Assembly (NCBI GenBank): GCA_041920275.1
Contig: JAYRSE010000036.1
Span: forward strand, 1 to 44,291
Length of the DNA stretch: 44,291 bases
Reading direction: 5' to 3'
Source: UBA12088 sp041920275
GTDB lineage: Bacteria > Patescibacteriota > Minisyncoccia > Phycocordibacterales > UBA12088
Shown here: piece by piece, positions 17,834 through 26,084 of the stretch
Numbering within the stretch: position 1 is the first letter of the stretch
Layout of the letters: each line of letters begins with the position of its first letter
The notes under the pieces: generated by a model
What the model was told of the DNA's origin: nothing
Seen by the model: only the letters and a program-made list of their open reading frames with translations
Database searches by the model: none
Position numbers and translations under genes: made by a program

Positions 17834-18968
17834 GCGAAGGTACTATACAGCACTCGAGACTTTTTTTATACGTCGCGATGTAGTCATCCGGTGTCGGCAA
17901 AAGGCGCACGGTCTCCGTGCCGGAACGAGCCAGCCGCTCGCGAAGCGCTCGGTCGGTCGCAAGACGCGCGAGTGCTCGTGCAAAAGCACTCGCGTCACCG
18001 ACCGGGACCACAAGACCGTTCTCACCATCGCGTACCACCTCTCCGGCACAACCGACGTCGGTCATCACAAGTGGCGTGCCGGCCGCAAGCGCTTCGATGC
18101 ACACCCTCCCCCACCCTTCGTAGTTGCTCGAGAGCGCATAGATGTCCGCCGCTCGCATCGCACCCGCGGGATCGTCGGTCCAATCGAGAAACGTGAGATG
18201 TTCGGGTACGAGTCCGTGCGCGCGAGAAAGGAGCGCTTCTTTTTCCGGCCCTTTTCCCAGAATGACGAGATGCGCCCGCACACCATTCCGCACGACCTCT
18301 CGAAACGCATCGATGAGCAGGGCGAGGTTCTTTTGCGGCACCATACGCGCCATGGTGAGGATGAGCACGCCATCTTCCGGACGGAGCTTGTCGATCGATA
18401 CATCGAGCTTCGCTTCGGCGAATGCGGCCGTATCGACGTGTACGGGCACGATGGTTATCTTTTCGCGTGGTACATTCAAGTCCTCCAGAGTTCGCGCTAT
18501 CCGCTTTGCGACGACACGCACCCGGTGCGCTCGGTGTATAACAAAGCGACCACAAAGATAGCGCACACGGTTCAGTATCGATTCTCGACGCCAGTCCGAA
18601 AGTGAGAAAAAATCCCCATGCTCCTGCACTAAAAAAGGTGTGCCGGTAATGCGAGACAGTACATAGGCAAGTAGACCGGATTCGAACGGGTCCTGTGCGG
18701 AGAGTACCCATGGTCCTGACTCGCGCATAATGCTTCGCAAGATGCGATAGGCGTCCAAGAGTGCACTTGGTCGACTAGAGGAGCAGGTTGGGTACGCCCA
18801 TGCGTTCTCTGCAATCTTAACGCGCGTATTTATAACACCTTTACGGGTAAAGATCACGGCATGCAACTCATCAAAAACACTCGCATACCGCACATGTCGC
18901 TTCCATGATACCGAACCCTGTACGAGAAGATCTTTATCATACCCCAAAGAAAGCACTTTGAACGACAT
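17820..18968 (-). CDS. Glycosyltransferase family 4
   Basis: 382 residues, complete GT-B architecture. The N-terminus MSFKVLSLGYDKDLL begins the acceptor domain; FLVQEHGDFF is the usual interdomain-facing motif. The C-terminal domain shows ILTMARMVPQKNLALLIDAF, LVILGKGPEKEALLSRA, FLDWTDDPAGAMRAADIYAL and the donor site NYEGWGRVCIEALAAGTPLV. Overlaps yvcK by 14 bases and follows the next GT4 gene by 12 bases, so it belongs to one transcription unit. Sugar specificity is unknown. Confidence 0.9.
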   Translation of the reverse strand: MSFKVLSLGYDKDLLVQGSVSWKRHVRYASVFDELHAVIFTRKGVINTRVKIAENAWAYPTCSSSRPSALLDAYRILRSIMRESGPWVLSAQDPFESGLLAYVLSRITGTPFLVQEHGDFFSLSDWRRESILNRVRYLCGRFVIHRAHRVRVVAKRIARTLEDLNVPREKITIVPVHVDTAAFAEAKLDVSIDKLRPEDGVLILTMARMVPQKNLALLIDAFREVVRNGVRAHLVILGKGPEKEALLSRAHGLVPEHLTFLDWTDDPAGAMRAADIYALSSNYEGWGRVCIEALAAGTPLVMTDVGCAGEVVRDGENGLVVPVGDASAFARALARLATDRALRERLARSGTETVRLLPTPDDYIATYKKSLECCIVPSHEGS

Positions 18969-18980
18969 AGTGGAAACAGG

Positions 18981-19982
18981 TTACTGATCAAGCAGTGCGA
19001 TAAAATCTTGCGCCACTTCCGAATACGAACGTGCAAAAGAGAAGGTGTGAGCTTTTTCACGCGCCTCTTGGTACGCAGTGTCTTCCGTGAGTGCACACAG
19101 TGTGTGAGCGATCTGTGCCGGGTCGAGCGGGTCGATCCATACGACATGACCATCCAACCGTTCGAAGTCGCCGCATTCGCGAGTGAGAAGTACCGGTACC
19201 CCGAGCGACAATGCTTCAAGTGCCATGTTCGGCCCAAACTCGGTGAGCGAAGGGATAACGAGTGCGCGAGCACTGCGCATACGCACATAGAGCTCTTCAC
19301 GCGGAATGTCACGTAAAAGATCGAGCGTGACGCTCGGACATTCCCCCCGCGCCTTATTGTACGCGATCTCGAGCGTATCGATGTTCTTGAAGGCGGTCGG
19401 CCGCCACGCACACACGAACGCCCGACCTCCCTCCACCGTTTCGGCACGTACCGGCTGCGCGTTCGGAAGTACGCTCGTTTTGGTGTCGGAAAGACGATAC
19501 GCAGTGCGCCAAACCTCGCGCTGAAGCGAAGTGTTGAACGCGACGTGCGATGCAAGTGGTAACACCACGCGCTTCTGCACCCACACAAGAAAGCGTTCCT
19601 TTCGAGAAAGCGCACGTGGCTTTGCATAGAAATCGCGAAACAAGACCTTCTCCCCCGTGCGCTCCACATACGCCTCCCACACGAAGTCCCCGCCGGTGCG
19701 GATGATGGTCTTTTTGCCCAGTGTCCAGCCGGCAACGACCGCGGGCAACGCCACGGAAACGGTGTCGAGCACGATGAGCGCATCTGCGAACAGCGCGCGG
19801 TGGAGCACCTTGTAGAAAAAGATGATATGCCGTACCCCGCTTGCGTACTGTCGCACCTCCCGAAACGCGATCAGGTCCACCGTGTGCCCCGCTCGCTCAA
19901 GCGCCTCCTTCAGCGAAACCGAGTAGTACGACGGGCCGCCGGGTTCGGGTGGTATAAGCGGGGTGACAATGAGGATGCGCAT
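18981..19982 (-). CDS. Glycosyltransferase family 4
   Basis: 333 residues from MRILIVTPLIPPEPGG, which opens with the glycine-rich 'PPxxGGxxxY' motif of GT4 enzymes. Further features are VVAGWTLGKKTIIRTGGDFVW, FVCAWRPTAFKNIDTLEIAY and ALVIPSLTEFGPNMALEALS. The ORF is open for over 110 more codons upstream, but that part overlaps the next gene and has no GT character. An alternative start at 19994 (MFLTMRILIV) forms a TAATG overlap with the preceding stop, so true initiation may be there with four extra residues. Confidence 0.87.
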   Translation of the reverse strand: MRILIVTPLIPPEPGGPSYYSVSLKEALERAGHTVDLIAFREVRQYASGVRHIIFFYKVLHRALFADALIVLDTVSVALPAVVAGWTLGKKTIIRTGGDFVWEAYVERTGEKVLFRDFYAKPRALSRKERFLVWVQKRVVLPLASHVAFNTSLQREVWRTAYRLSDTKTSVLPNAQPVRAETVEGGRAFVCAWRPTAFKNIDTLEIAYNKARGECPSVTLDLLRDIPREELYVRMRSARALVIPSLTEFGPNMALEALSLGVPVLLTRECGDFERLDGHVVWIDPLDPAQIAHTLCALTEDTAYQEAREKAHTFSFARSYSEVAQDFIALLDQ

Positions 19983-19993
19983 GGTGAGAAACA

Positions 19994-21226
19994 TTATCGA
20001 GAAAGGATCCGGTCGAACACCCGAACGCGCATGTCTTGCGCGATACGGTTCCAATCGTATCGCGTTTTGACGACTTCGCGCGCATGTGTGGTAACCCGCC
20101 TCACCTGCTCCGGATCGGCCATGATGTTTCGCACCGCCTCGGTTATTTCTTGCGGCGAATCTTTTGAGACCGCCCAGCCGGTCGTCGGCTTGTCGGGGTT
20201 CCTTTTCGCATCGAACAAAAAGTCGCTGATGCCTCCCACCTGTGTGGCAACGACCGGCAACCCTGCCGCCATGGCTTCGATGAAACTGTTGCCCATACCT
20301 TCCGAACGCGAAGGGCGAATGAATATGTCGCACGCGGCAAGGTATGCGGGCAGTTCGGCGTGGTCGACCTGTCCGACGAAACGCACCCGCTTAGAGACCC
20401 CTTCCCGCTCCGCAAGCTCATGCAGCGTCGTCTCGTCGGGTCCGATGCCGAGCACCGCGAACTTCACCGTCTCCGGCAGGAGCGCAAGCGCTCGAATGAC
20501 ATCATCGACCGCATTCTTGTGCACGAGGCGCGAGGTGGTGATGAGAAACGTGTCACCCTCCTCCTTACCCAAACGTTCACATCGCTCCACGCGCATCGCC
20601 TCGGGCACCGGAGCGGTAAAGCGTGCGGTGTCGACACCGTTTGGTACCACCTCCACGGGACACGTGGCACCCATACTGCGGGCCCATCGTGCAAGGAAAT
20701 CGGATATCGTTTGAATGACCACAGGCGCGGTGAACGCGCGCTTGAAGAGCGGCCACACCGGACGCATCATGCGCTCGATATGCTCGGGCGGATCACCCTC
20801 TTGCAGCGTGAGCGCAAGCGGAACATGCGGATGCATGAACGAAAAGAGCGCCGCCGGCACCCCGCAACTATGCGCCATCATCGCCCACACGCCATCGTAC
20901 CGATACCGCAGATGCAGACTGTGCGCCTTCCATGCGGCAAGGACTTGAAAGAGATGTTTGCTGTAGTGTAGCGGAAAACGTTTGAGGTCGGCCGGTGACG
21001 GGCGCGAACGTGTGGGACCGATACGGTGCACGAGCACATTGCCGACCCGCTCAACCGCGGGCAATGCGTCGTCGAAACGCAAGCACACCAGATGGAACTC
21101 GATATCCTGCGACGAGATACGATCGGTAAGTTCTTTGATCGCAACCTCCGCTCCCCCGACATGGCGAGGGTAGTATGCGAGCGAAAGTATGAGCACTCTC
21201 TTTGGTGTGCGGGTGTGCGGGTGCAT
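19994..21226 (-). CDS. Glycosyltransferase family 4
   Basis: 410 residues, a textbook GT4. The N-terminus has LILSLAYYPRHVGGAEVAI (the GGAE motif), then ALTLQEGDPPEHI. The C-terminal domain has VVPNGVDTARF, FLITTSRLVHKNAVDDVI, FAVLGIGPDETTLHEL, VRFVGQVDHAELPAYLAACD, IFIRPSRSEGMGNSFIEAMA and AGLPVVATQVGG. The donor-site Glu of the EX7E motif is present (EGMGNSFIE). It lies 25 bases from the SDR stop and overlaps the next gene by TAATG. Confidence 0.92.
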   Translation of the reverse strand: MHPHTRTPKRVLILSLAYYPRHVGGAEVAIKELTDRISSQDIEFHLVCLRFDDALPAVERVGNVLVHRIGPTRSRPSPADLKRFPLHYSKHLFQVLAAWKAHSLHLRYRYDGVWAMMAHSCGVPAALFSFMHPHVPLALTLQEGDPPEHIERMMRPVWPLFKRAFTAPVVIQTISDFLARWARSMGATCPVEVVPNGVDTARFTAPVPEAMRVERCERLGKEEGDTFLITTSRLVHKNAVDDVIRALALLPETVKFAVLGIGPDETTLHELAEREGVSKRVRFVGQVDHAELPAYLAACDIFIRPSRSEGMGNSFIEAMAAGLPVVATQVGGISDFLFDAKRNPDKPTTGWAVSKDSPQEITEAVRNIMADPEQVRRVTTHAREVVKTRYDWNRIAQDMRVRVFDRILSR

Positions 21227-21251
21227 GGATCGAGTGGCGGATCAGTTCGCG

Positions 21252-22127
21252 CTATTCCCTCGTGCGGGTAAGTGTCGCGATATGATCGACAAGGTTGCGA
21301 CGTGCACTCCAACCGAGCTCCTGCTTGGCACGACGCACGTCGAGCTTGCCGTTCATGCGGTTGCCTTTGCGCTCAGGCAGCCACTCGATCACTCCCCCGA
21401 AAAGCTCCGCCACCTCGAGAACCGAGTAGCTCTCATCGGCACCCAAACCGTACTCGTCGCCATGCCCGCGCTCACCCACCACAAGCAGGCCCGATACGAT
21501 GTCGTCCACGTGGGTGAAGTTGCGTCGCTGAGTGCCGGGTGCCGTCACCCGAAGCGGAAGTCCTTGCTCGAAACGCTCCGTGAAGATCGCGATGAGGGTG
21601 CCGAACGCTCCGCTCCGCTCCCTACCCCCATAGACGTTGTAGAAGTAGGTGATCGCATAGTCCACACCGAACCATTCCCCATAGTTGCGCACAAGCTCGG
21701 TGTTGCTCGCTTTGGTCCACGCATAGGGACTTTGATCGCGCCCCATGCCTCCGTCGCCGAACTTGGTGCTCGAACCGGCGTAGACCAACTTCACCCCGCG
21801 CTCTCTGCAAAATTCGAGAACACCGAACGTACCGTGCACATTGAGATCCCACACGAGGGTGACATCTTCAAAACTCTTCTCCACCCGCGCGTACTCGCCG
21901 AGGTGATACACGAGGTCCGGCGTCTCGGGAGTGATCGAGGCGATATCCTTCGTATGCCCTTCGCGATACTCGGCGCCCTCGATGTGGTTATCGCGACTCC
22001 CGGTGAAATAGTTGTCGAGCGAGATGACGCGGTTGTTCGGGTCCTTCACCAACGCCTCGATCAGGTGACTCCCGATAAAACCGGCTCCGCCGGTGACCAC
22101 GATCGTTCGTTGTTGTGTGCTCGCCAT
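21252..22127 (-). CDS. NAD-dependent nucleotide-sugar epimerase/dehydratase (GalE-like SDR)
   Basis: 291 residues. Rossmann motif VVTGGAGFIGSHLIEAL near 10-26, strand-2 acidic end SLDNYFTGS, VYHLGEYARVEKSF, YAGSSTKFGD and the catalytic YAWTK (Tyr-x3-Lys). The YFYNVYGGRERSG stretch resembles GalE/UDP-glucuronate epimerases. It probably makes a UDP-sugar for the glycosyltransferases downstream. A TGCTATACT extended -10 ends six bases before the ATG, so this may be the first gene of the operon running towards yvcK. Substrate not assignable. Confidence 0.9.
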   Translation of the reverse strand: MASTQQRTIVVTGGAGFIGSHLIEALVKDPNNRVISLDNYFTGSRDNHIEGAEYREGHTKDIASITPETPDLVYHLGEYARVEKSFEDVTLVWDLNVHGTFGVLEFCRERGVKLVYAGSSTKFGDGGMGRDQSPYAWTKASNTELVRNYGEWFGVDYAITYFYNVYGGRERSGAFGTLIAIFTERFEQGLPLRVTAPGTQRRNFTHVDDIVSGLLVVGERGHGDEYGLGADESYSVLEVAELFGGVIEWLPERKGNRMNGKLDVRRAKQELGWSARRNLVDHIATLTRTRE

Positions 22128-22133
22128 ATCGAG

Positions 22134-22142
22134 AGTATAGCA
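22134..22142 (-). promoter_or_regulatory. Extended -10 TGCTATACT, apparently leaderless promoter of the glycan operon
   Basis: The minus strand reads TGCTATACT; the TATACT hexamer (22134-22139) ends six bases before the ATG at 22127. The same nonamer occurs upstream of the DUF87 ATPase, nusA and the 40109 gene. Confidence 0.6.
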
Positions 22143-22151
22143 AAAAGCACG

Positions 22152-23663
22152 CTACTCGTCGCTTTCGATCGCATATCCGCGCACGATCTCTTCCTGCTCG
22201 CGTCGCACCAAAAGCGTCACCACGACCGCGAGGAACGTGGCGGCGATGAGACCGGCGATCCACCACATGATGTTACCTCCTTCCGTACCTGCAACACCCT
22301 CTTTCGCAAGCGCCGCGTAGGTCTCGGCGATGCGGTCGATCTCGGGCATGGGCAATGCGGAAGGTTCGCCAAACGACACATTCGACGGCGTCGCGATCGG
22401 CTCGATCGTGGGAGCGGGCGGGTCGACCGTGCGCACCACGGCACGCTGCGCGACGACGGGAGCCGGCACAGGTGCGGCCACCGGTAACGCCGCGACCTCA
22501 CGCGCATACACAACGACAAGCGCACGGTCGGGTGAAAAGATCCCCACCCCCATATCCTCGCGCGGTGTGAGACCGGTCACCTTGCTCGGGAAACGCACAC
22601 GCGCATGCGGCATGAGGTGCGTGTACTCGGGTAAGCGATACCGGTCCTCTCCGACCACCAGGAAATAGCCGGACAGATCGAGCTCTTCTTCTCCGGTGTT
22701 GTGCACTTCGAGGTATGCAGGGTCTATGGCGGTGATGATGAGCGTCGGCCGCACCACCCGCACGAGTATCGCATCCTTCGCCTCGATCTCCTTACGGAAA
22801 CCGCTCCGCGCACCGACCGCAACCACCCGGTACTCGCCCTCATGCTCGTAGGTGTGGGTGACCGTTCTACCATCGGCACGAGCGCCGTCACCGAATGCCC
22901 AGACCACATCCTCGAGCACGAGCTCGCGCCCCGTCTCGGAGTGGCCCCGCGCAACGAAACGCACCGGTGATCCGACGGTCGTCACCAGGTCGCCTCCGAG
23001 ATCGAGCGTGAGCGCCGGTTCGAGCTTCACCTTGGGAGGTGTCGCAGCCGGCTGCGGCGTGGTGGCACGATGTGCTTCGGCCTGTTTCGGTTGCTCTGAA
23101 GTCGACGGAACGCTCGCCACGGTCGCGGTGCCACCGCCGCGCCCGGGTGTGGGCGACGCGGTGATCCACCCGCCCGTCGCGGGCTCGCCCGCGCGCTGAA
23201 GCGTGTCCTTGGTCGTATTGTCGCCACCGAGCTCCCAGTTCTCGCCACCCGTCACCCGATCGATCGTTGCGCCTTTTTCATCCCGAAGCTCGAGCGTCTC
23301 ACCCGCGTTCCCCAATGCACCGGTGTACACAAGGAATGCGGTGGCGCCCGGCACCGTCTCGTCGCTCGTACGCTCCAAAAGCACATACCCGCGCGAGGGG
23401 AGCGTGCCCGAAAGCGGGATGTCCGGTTGGCCGTCCGCTGCGGTAAGCGTCCACCCATCCACGCTCTGCGCCTCGCCGTCGTTGTAGAGCTCGATCCATT
23501 CCGCGTTCGCGTTTTCGGTGCCACCCATCCACGCCACCTCGCTTATGTGCACACTTGCGGAAGCGATACCGACCGTCCCGCACCAAAGTACCGCGAGCGT
23601 GAAAAGGAATAGGAGCGCATGTGTGCGCGGTCGTCCGTACCTGGTGTGCAAAGCATCAAACAT
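22152..23663 (-). CDS. Lamin-tail-domain/PKD surface protein with C-terminal membrane anchor
   Basis: 503 residues. A signal peptide ends near the SASVHIS sequence (hydrophobic segment about 17-36). The first lamin-tail domain follows: HISEVAWMGGTENANAEWIELYN, then GYVLLERTSD and ETLELRDEKG, a recognised pattern for LTD. A Pro/Ala-rich linker leads to a PKD-like domain (VVWAFGDG... VTHTYEHEGEYRVVAVG), then a second LTD-like segment (AYLEVHNTGEEELDLSGYF). Another Pro-rich linker precedes a transmembrane helix (about 465-487) and a short cytoplasmic tail rich in Glu. It is presumably displayed outside the membrane. Its position next to the DUF87 ATPase and the glycan operon suggests a cell-surface role; function unknown. 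Confidence 0.82.
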   Translation of the reverse strand: MFDALHTRYGRPRTHALLFLFTLAVLWCGTVGIASASVHISEVAWMGGTENANAEWIELYNDGEAQSVDGWTLTAADGQPDIPLSGTLPSRGYVLLERTSDETVPGATAFLVYTGALGNAGETLELRDEKGATIDRVTGGENWELGGDNTTKDTLQRAGEPATGGWITASPTPGRGGGTATVASVPSTSEQPKQAEAHRATTPQPAATPPKVKLEPALTLDLGGDLVTTVGSPVRFVARGHSETGRELVLEDVVWAFGDGARADGRTVTHTYEHEGEYRVVAVGARSGFRKEIEAKDAILVRVVRPTLIITAIDPAYLEVHNTGEEELDLSGYFLVVGEDRYRLPEYTHLMPHARVRFPSKVTGLTPREDMGVGIFSPDRALVVVYAREVAALPVAAPVPAPVVAQRAVVRTVDPPAPTIEPIATPSNVSFGEPSALPMPEIDRIAETYAALAKEGVAGTEGGNIMWWIAGLIAATFLAVVVTLLVRREQEEIVRGYAIESDE

Positions 23664-23688
23664 AAAACCTCAAGACGTGTTGCACTTG

Positions 23689-25971
23689 TCACAACGACGG
23701 TTTTTCCACATGAAGCAGCGCATCGAGCTTCTCCTTCGACAGCGAGGGTGGCGCGGCGCTTTCCGGCTTCTCGGCGGCAACGGGACGCGGCGCAAGTATG
23801 ACCGGAGTCGCTCGCGCGGGAGCGGCCGCCGGATCGCCGACAGGTGGGGAGACTTTCGGTCCTTGTCCCAAGGGAGGGACCGCGACTCGCAAATTTGAGG
23901 CGGGCACGGTGGCGGGTGCGGCCGGTTGCTCTCGACGCGTATCATGCTTCTGTGTGGTGAGCGAAGCGAGGAGCGAACGGAGCTGCTCCCTTCCCTCGTC
24001 GGTCACCCCCTTGCCGTCATCGCGGGAAGGTGCAAGTGCGTGCCCCTGCTTTTGAGGTGCCGGAACGGTCTCGGGGGCCACCCGCGCTTCACGCACCGGA
24101 GTGGCCTCAGATCGCGCGACAGGAGGCATGAGTGACACGGATGATACGGGTGATACGGGTGATACGGGCGGTACACCGGCTTGAGGTGTTTCTGTGGTCA
24201 AAACAGGCTCGACAGGTGGTGGTACTTCACGCTTCGCGGTGAGGCGTGAGAGAGTATCGCGAAGGTCTGTGTTTCCTCCCGAGGGCCTATGCGCCGGAGC
24301 CGGTCGGGGCACGTACTGTCGTACGGGACGTGGCCCGGATGCCGGCGCTCCCGCGAATGGTCGCGGTGTTTGCGGGCGCTCTTCTCTGCGCATCTCTTCG
24401 CCACGCGCCTGTTCGCGCGGTGGTCGTTCGCGCTCCTTCGACACAACGGGTGCGGGGGGTGTGGGGCGAGGAGCATTTCCCATGCGGGGAGCGGGGCGAC
24501 GTTGCTCTTGGCCGCCCGAGACGGGAGCGCGGTTGTTCAAAACCGGTGGGCGCTCCCGAACCGGCGCGTCGCGCGGCTCGCTTGCGCCATTCATCCGCTC
24601 TTCGCGCGCACGGAGCTTTGCCTCGGCCTCCGGGTCCTCATAGCGCTTTTCGCTCCAGTCTTTGATCGCCTGCTCCACCTCGGAACGCGGCAGAGCGTAC
24701 CGTGCCCGAGAAAAGGCGATGACCCGCTGCGTTTGGTCGACCGTCGGCTCCGGTATCGGGGGCAGCGTGCGTGCACTGAAGGGCTGCGAGGAAACGCTGT
24801 CGATCATGAGCTTAAGGTAGATCTGCCTGGCCCCAAGGTTGACGATATCGTCTATCTCGAACGTGGGCGCAAACTCTTTTTCGAGTACCTCGGCATCGTA
24901 GGCACCCACCCGAAACGTGATCATGGTACCCACGTTGCCAAAGACCGCGGCACGCACCTCTTCCTCCATCTGCTCGATGTACTGGTGCGCGATCGTGAGC
25001 GCGAGCTTGTATTTTCGCGCCTCTGAAAGTATCTCGGCAAAGCTCTTGTTCGCGAAGTTTTGGAACTCGTCCACGAAAAGGTAGAACGGCGGAAGTGCGC
25101 GCTGCTCCCCGAGCGGCACATCCGCCCTGCTCATCGCGGCCAGGTACATCTTGGTGATGAGCATGCTCCCGAGCAGATTCGCGTTCCCTTCTCCGACCCG
25201 ACCTTTCGAGAGGTTCACGATGAATATCTTGCGCTCGTCCATGATACTGCGCATGTTGAACGAGCTCGTCTCCTGACCTATGACATTGCGCACCAACGCA
25301 TTGCTTGCGAATTGACCGATCTTGTTTTGGATCGCGGGCGTCGCTTCTTGTGCGTAGCGATCGGTGTACTTGCTGAACTCATCCACCCAGAAAGAGCGCA
25401 CCGACGGATCGGTCACTTTGGCGATCACGTTCTTGCGGTACTCCTTATCTATGTACATGCGATTCACTCCGAGGAGTGTCGCACCGGGAAACTCGAGCAA
25501 TGCCGCGATCGTGTTCTGCAAGATGTACGCCATGCGAGCACTCCACGCATCGACCCATATCTTTTCGAACGCACTCATGAGACCGGCCACCACAAGGTGT
25601 CGCTTGTCCCCGTCGACATTTTCAAGCACATTGAACGAGATCGGATACTGCAGGTCGAACGGAGCGAAATAGAGCACATCACGCACTCGATGCTCGGGAA
25701 CGTACTGCAAGAGCTTTTCGGCGGTGCTCCCGTGCGGATCGATGAAGCAAATACCCTCGCCATTCTGAATGTCCTGCACTGCCATGTTCTCAAGCAGTGT
25801 CGACTTTCCCATGCCCGACTTACCGATCACGTAGGTGTGCTTGCCGCGGTCGTCTTGCCGGATACCGAACGGCACGTGTTTGCCACGCGTATCGGTGACA
25901 CCGAAGTAGGTGATGCGTTTGCTCGGGTCTTCCGTTCTGTTCGGGGTTATATCGAGCCACGGGTTTTCCAT
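23689..25971 (-). CDS. HerA/VirB4-like DUF87 ATPase with proline-rich C-terminal tail
   Basis: 760 residues. The N-terminal two-thirds is a VirB4/TraG/HerA-type motor: Walker A GKSGMGKST at 50-58, FIDPHGSTAEKLL, Walker B FYLFVDEFQNF near 297-306, and the sensor region KLALTIAHQYIEQ. From about residue 460 the protein changes to a low-complexity tail very rich in Pro, Arg and Ala, including a PVS repeat. Such DUF87 ATPases are widespread in CPR genomes and proposed to serve pili or DNA uptake. The start MENPWLDITP (25971) is chosen over 26040 because a TGCTATACT promoter ends nine bases upstream of it, inside the longer ORF. Divergent from the GH13 gene. Confidence 0.88.
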   Translation of the reverse strand: MENPWLDITPNRTEDPSKRITYFGVTDTRGKHVPFGIRQDDRGKHTYVIGKSGMGKSTLLENMAVQDIQNGEGICFIDPHGSTAEKLLQYVPEHRVRDVLYFAPFDLQYPISFNVLENVDGDKRHLVVAGLMSAFEKIWVDAWSARMAYILQNTIAALLEFPGATLLGVNRMYIDKEYRKNVIAKVTDPSVRSFWVDEFSKYTDRYAQEATPAIQNKIGQFASNALVRNVIGQETSSFNMRSIMDERKIFIVNLSKGRVGEGNANLLGSMLITKMYLAAMSRADVPLGEQRALPPFYLFVDEFQNFANKSFAEILSEARKYKLALTIAHQYIEQMEEEVRAAVFGNVGTMITFRVGAYDAEVLEKEFAPTFEIDDIVNLGARQIYLKLMIDSVSSQPFSARTLPPIPEPTVDQTQRVIAFSRARYALPRSEVEQAIKDWSEKRYEDPEAEAKLRAREERMNGASEPRDAPVRERPPVLNNRAPVSGGQEQRRPAPRMGNAPRPTPPAPVVSKERERPPREQARGEEMRREERPQTPRPFAGAPASGPRPVRQYVPRPAPAHRPSGGNTDLRDTLSRLTAKREVPPPVEPVLTTETPQAGVPPVSPVSPVSSVSLMPPVARSEATPVREARVAPETVPAPQKQGHALAPSRDDGKGVTDEGREQLRSLLASLTTQKHDTRREQPAAPATVPASNLRVAVPPLGQGPKVSPPVGDPAAAPARATPVILAPRPVAAEKPESAAPPSLSKEKLDALLHVEKPSL
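24131..24167. repeat. Short 9-bp tandem repeat in the DUF87 tail
   Basis: About four copies of a GTGATACGG-type nonamer, the last two exact and the others with one or two changes. On the minus strand they encode repeated Pro-Val-Ser (PVSPVSPVSSVS). In-frame copy-number change would lengthen or shorten the tail without breaking the gene. Confidence 0.75.
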
Positions 25972-25980
25972 ATACTGTAG

Positions 25981-25989
25981 AGTATAGCA
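25981..25989 (-). promoter_or_regulatory. Extended -10 TGCTATACT of the DUF87 ATPase gene
   Basis: TATACT at 25981-25986 ends nine bases before the ATG at 25971 and is preceded by TGC. No Shine-Dalgarno sequence can fit, so the mRNA is predicted to be leaderless. It also decides the start codon, because the longer ORF would begin upstream of the promoter. Confidence 0.62.
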
Positions 25990-26084
25990 AGGAACGGGCG
26001 TTTCAAGGAACGCCGGAGTACACAGGGAGAGCCTGTGCACAAACGCACTATACGAGGCGGCCCTCCAAGGCGTACGATTGGAAG

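Noticed and set aside
21189..22487. A 432-codon plus-strand ORF over the SDR and LTD genes
   Set aside because: It crosses the boundary of two recognised genes and the promoter between them, and has no protein motif.
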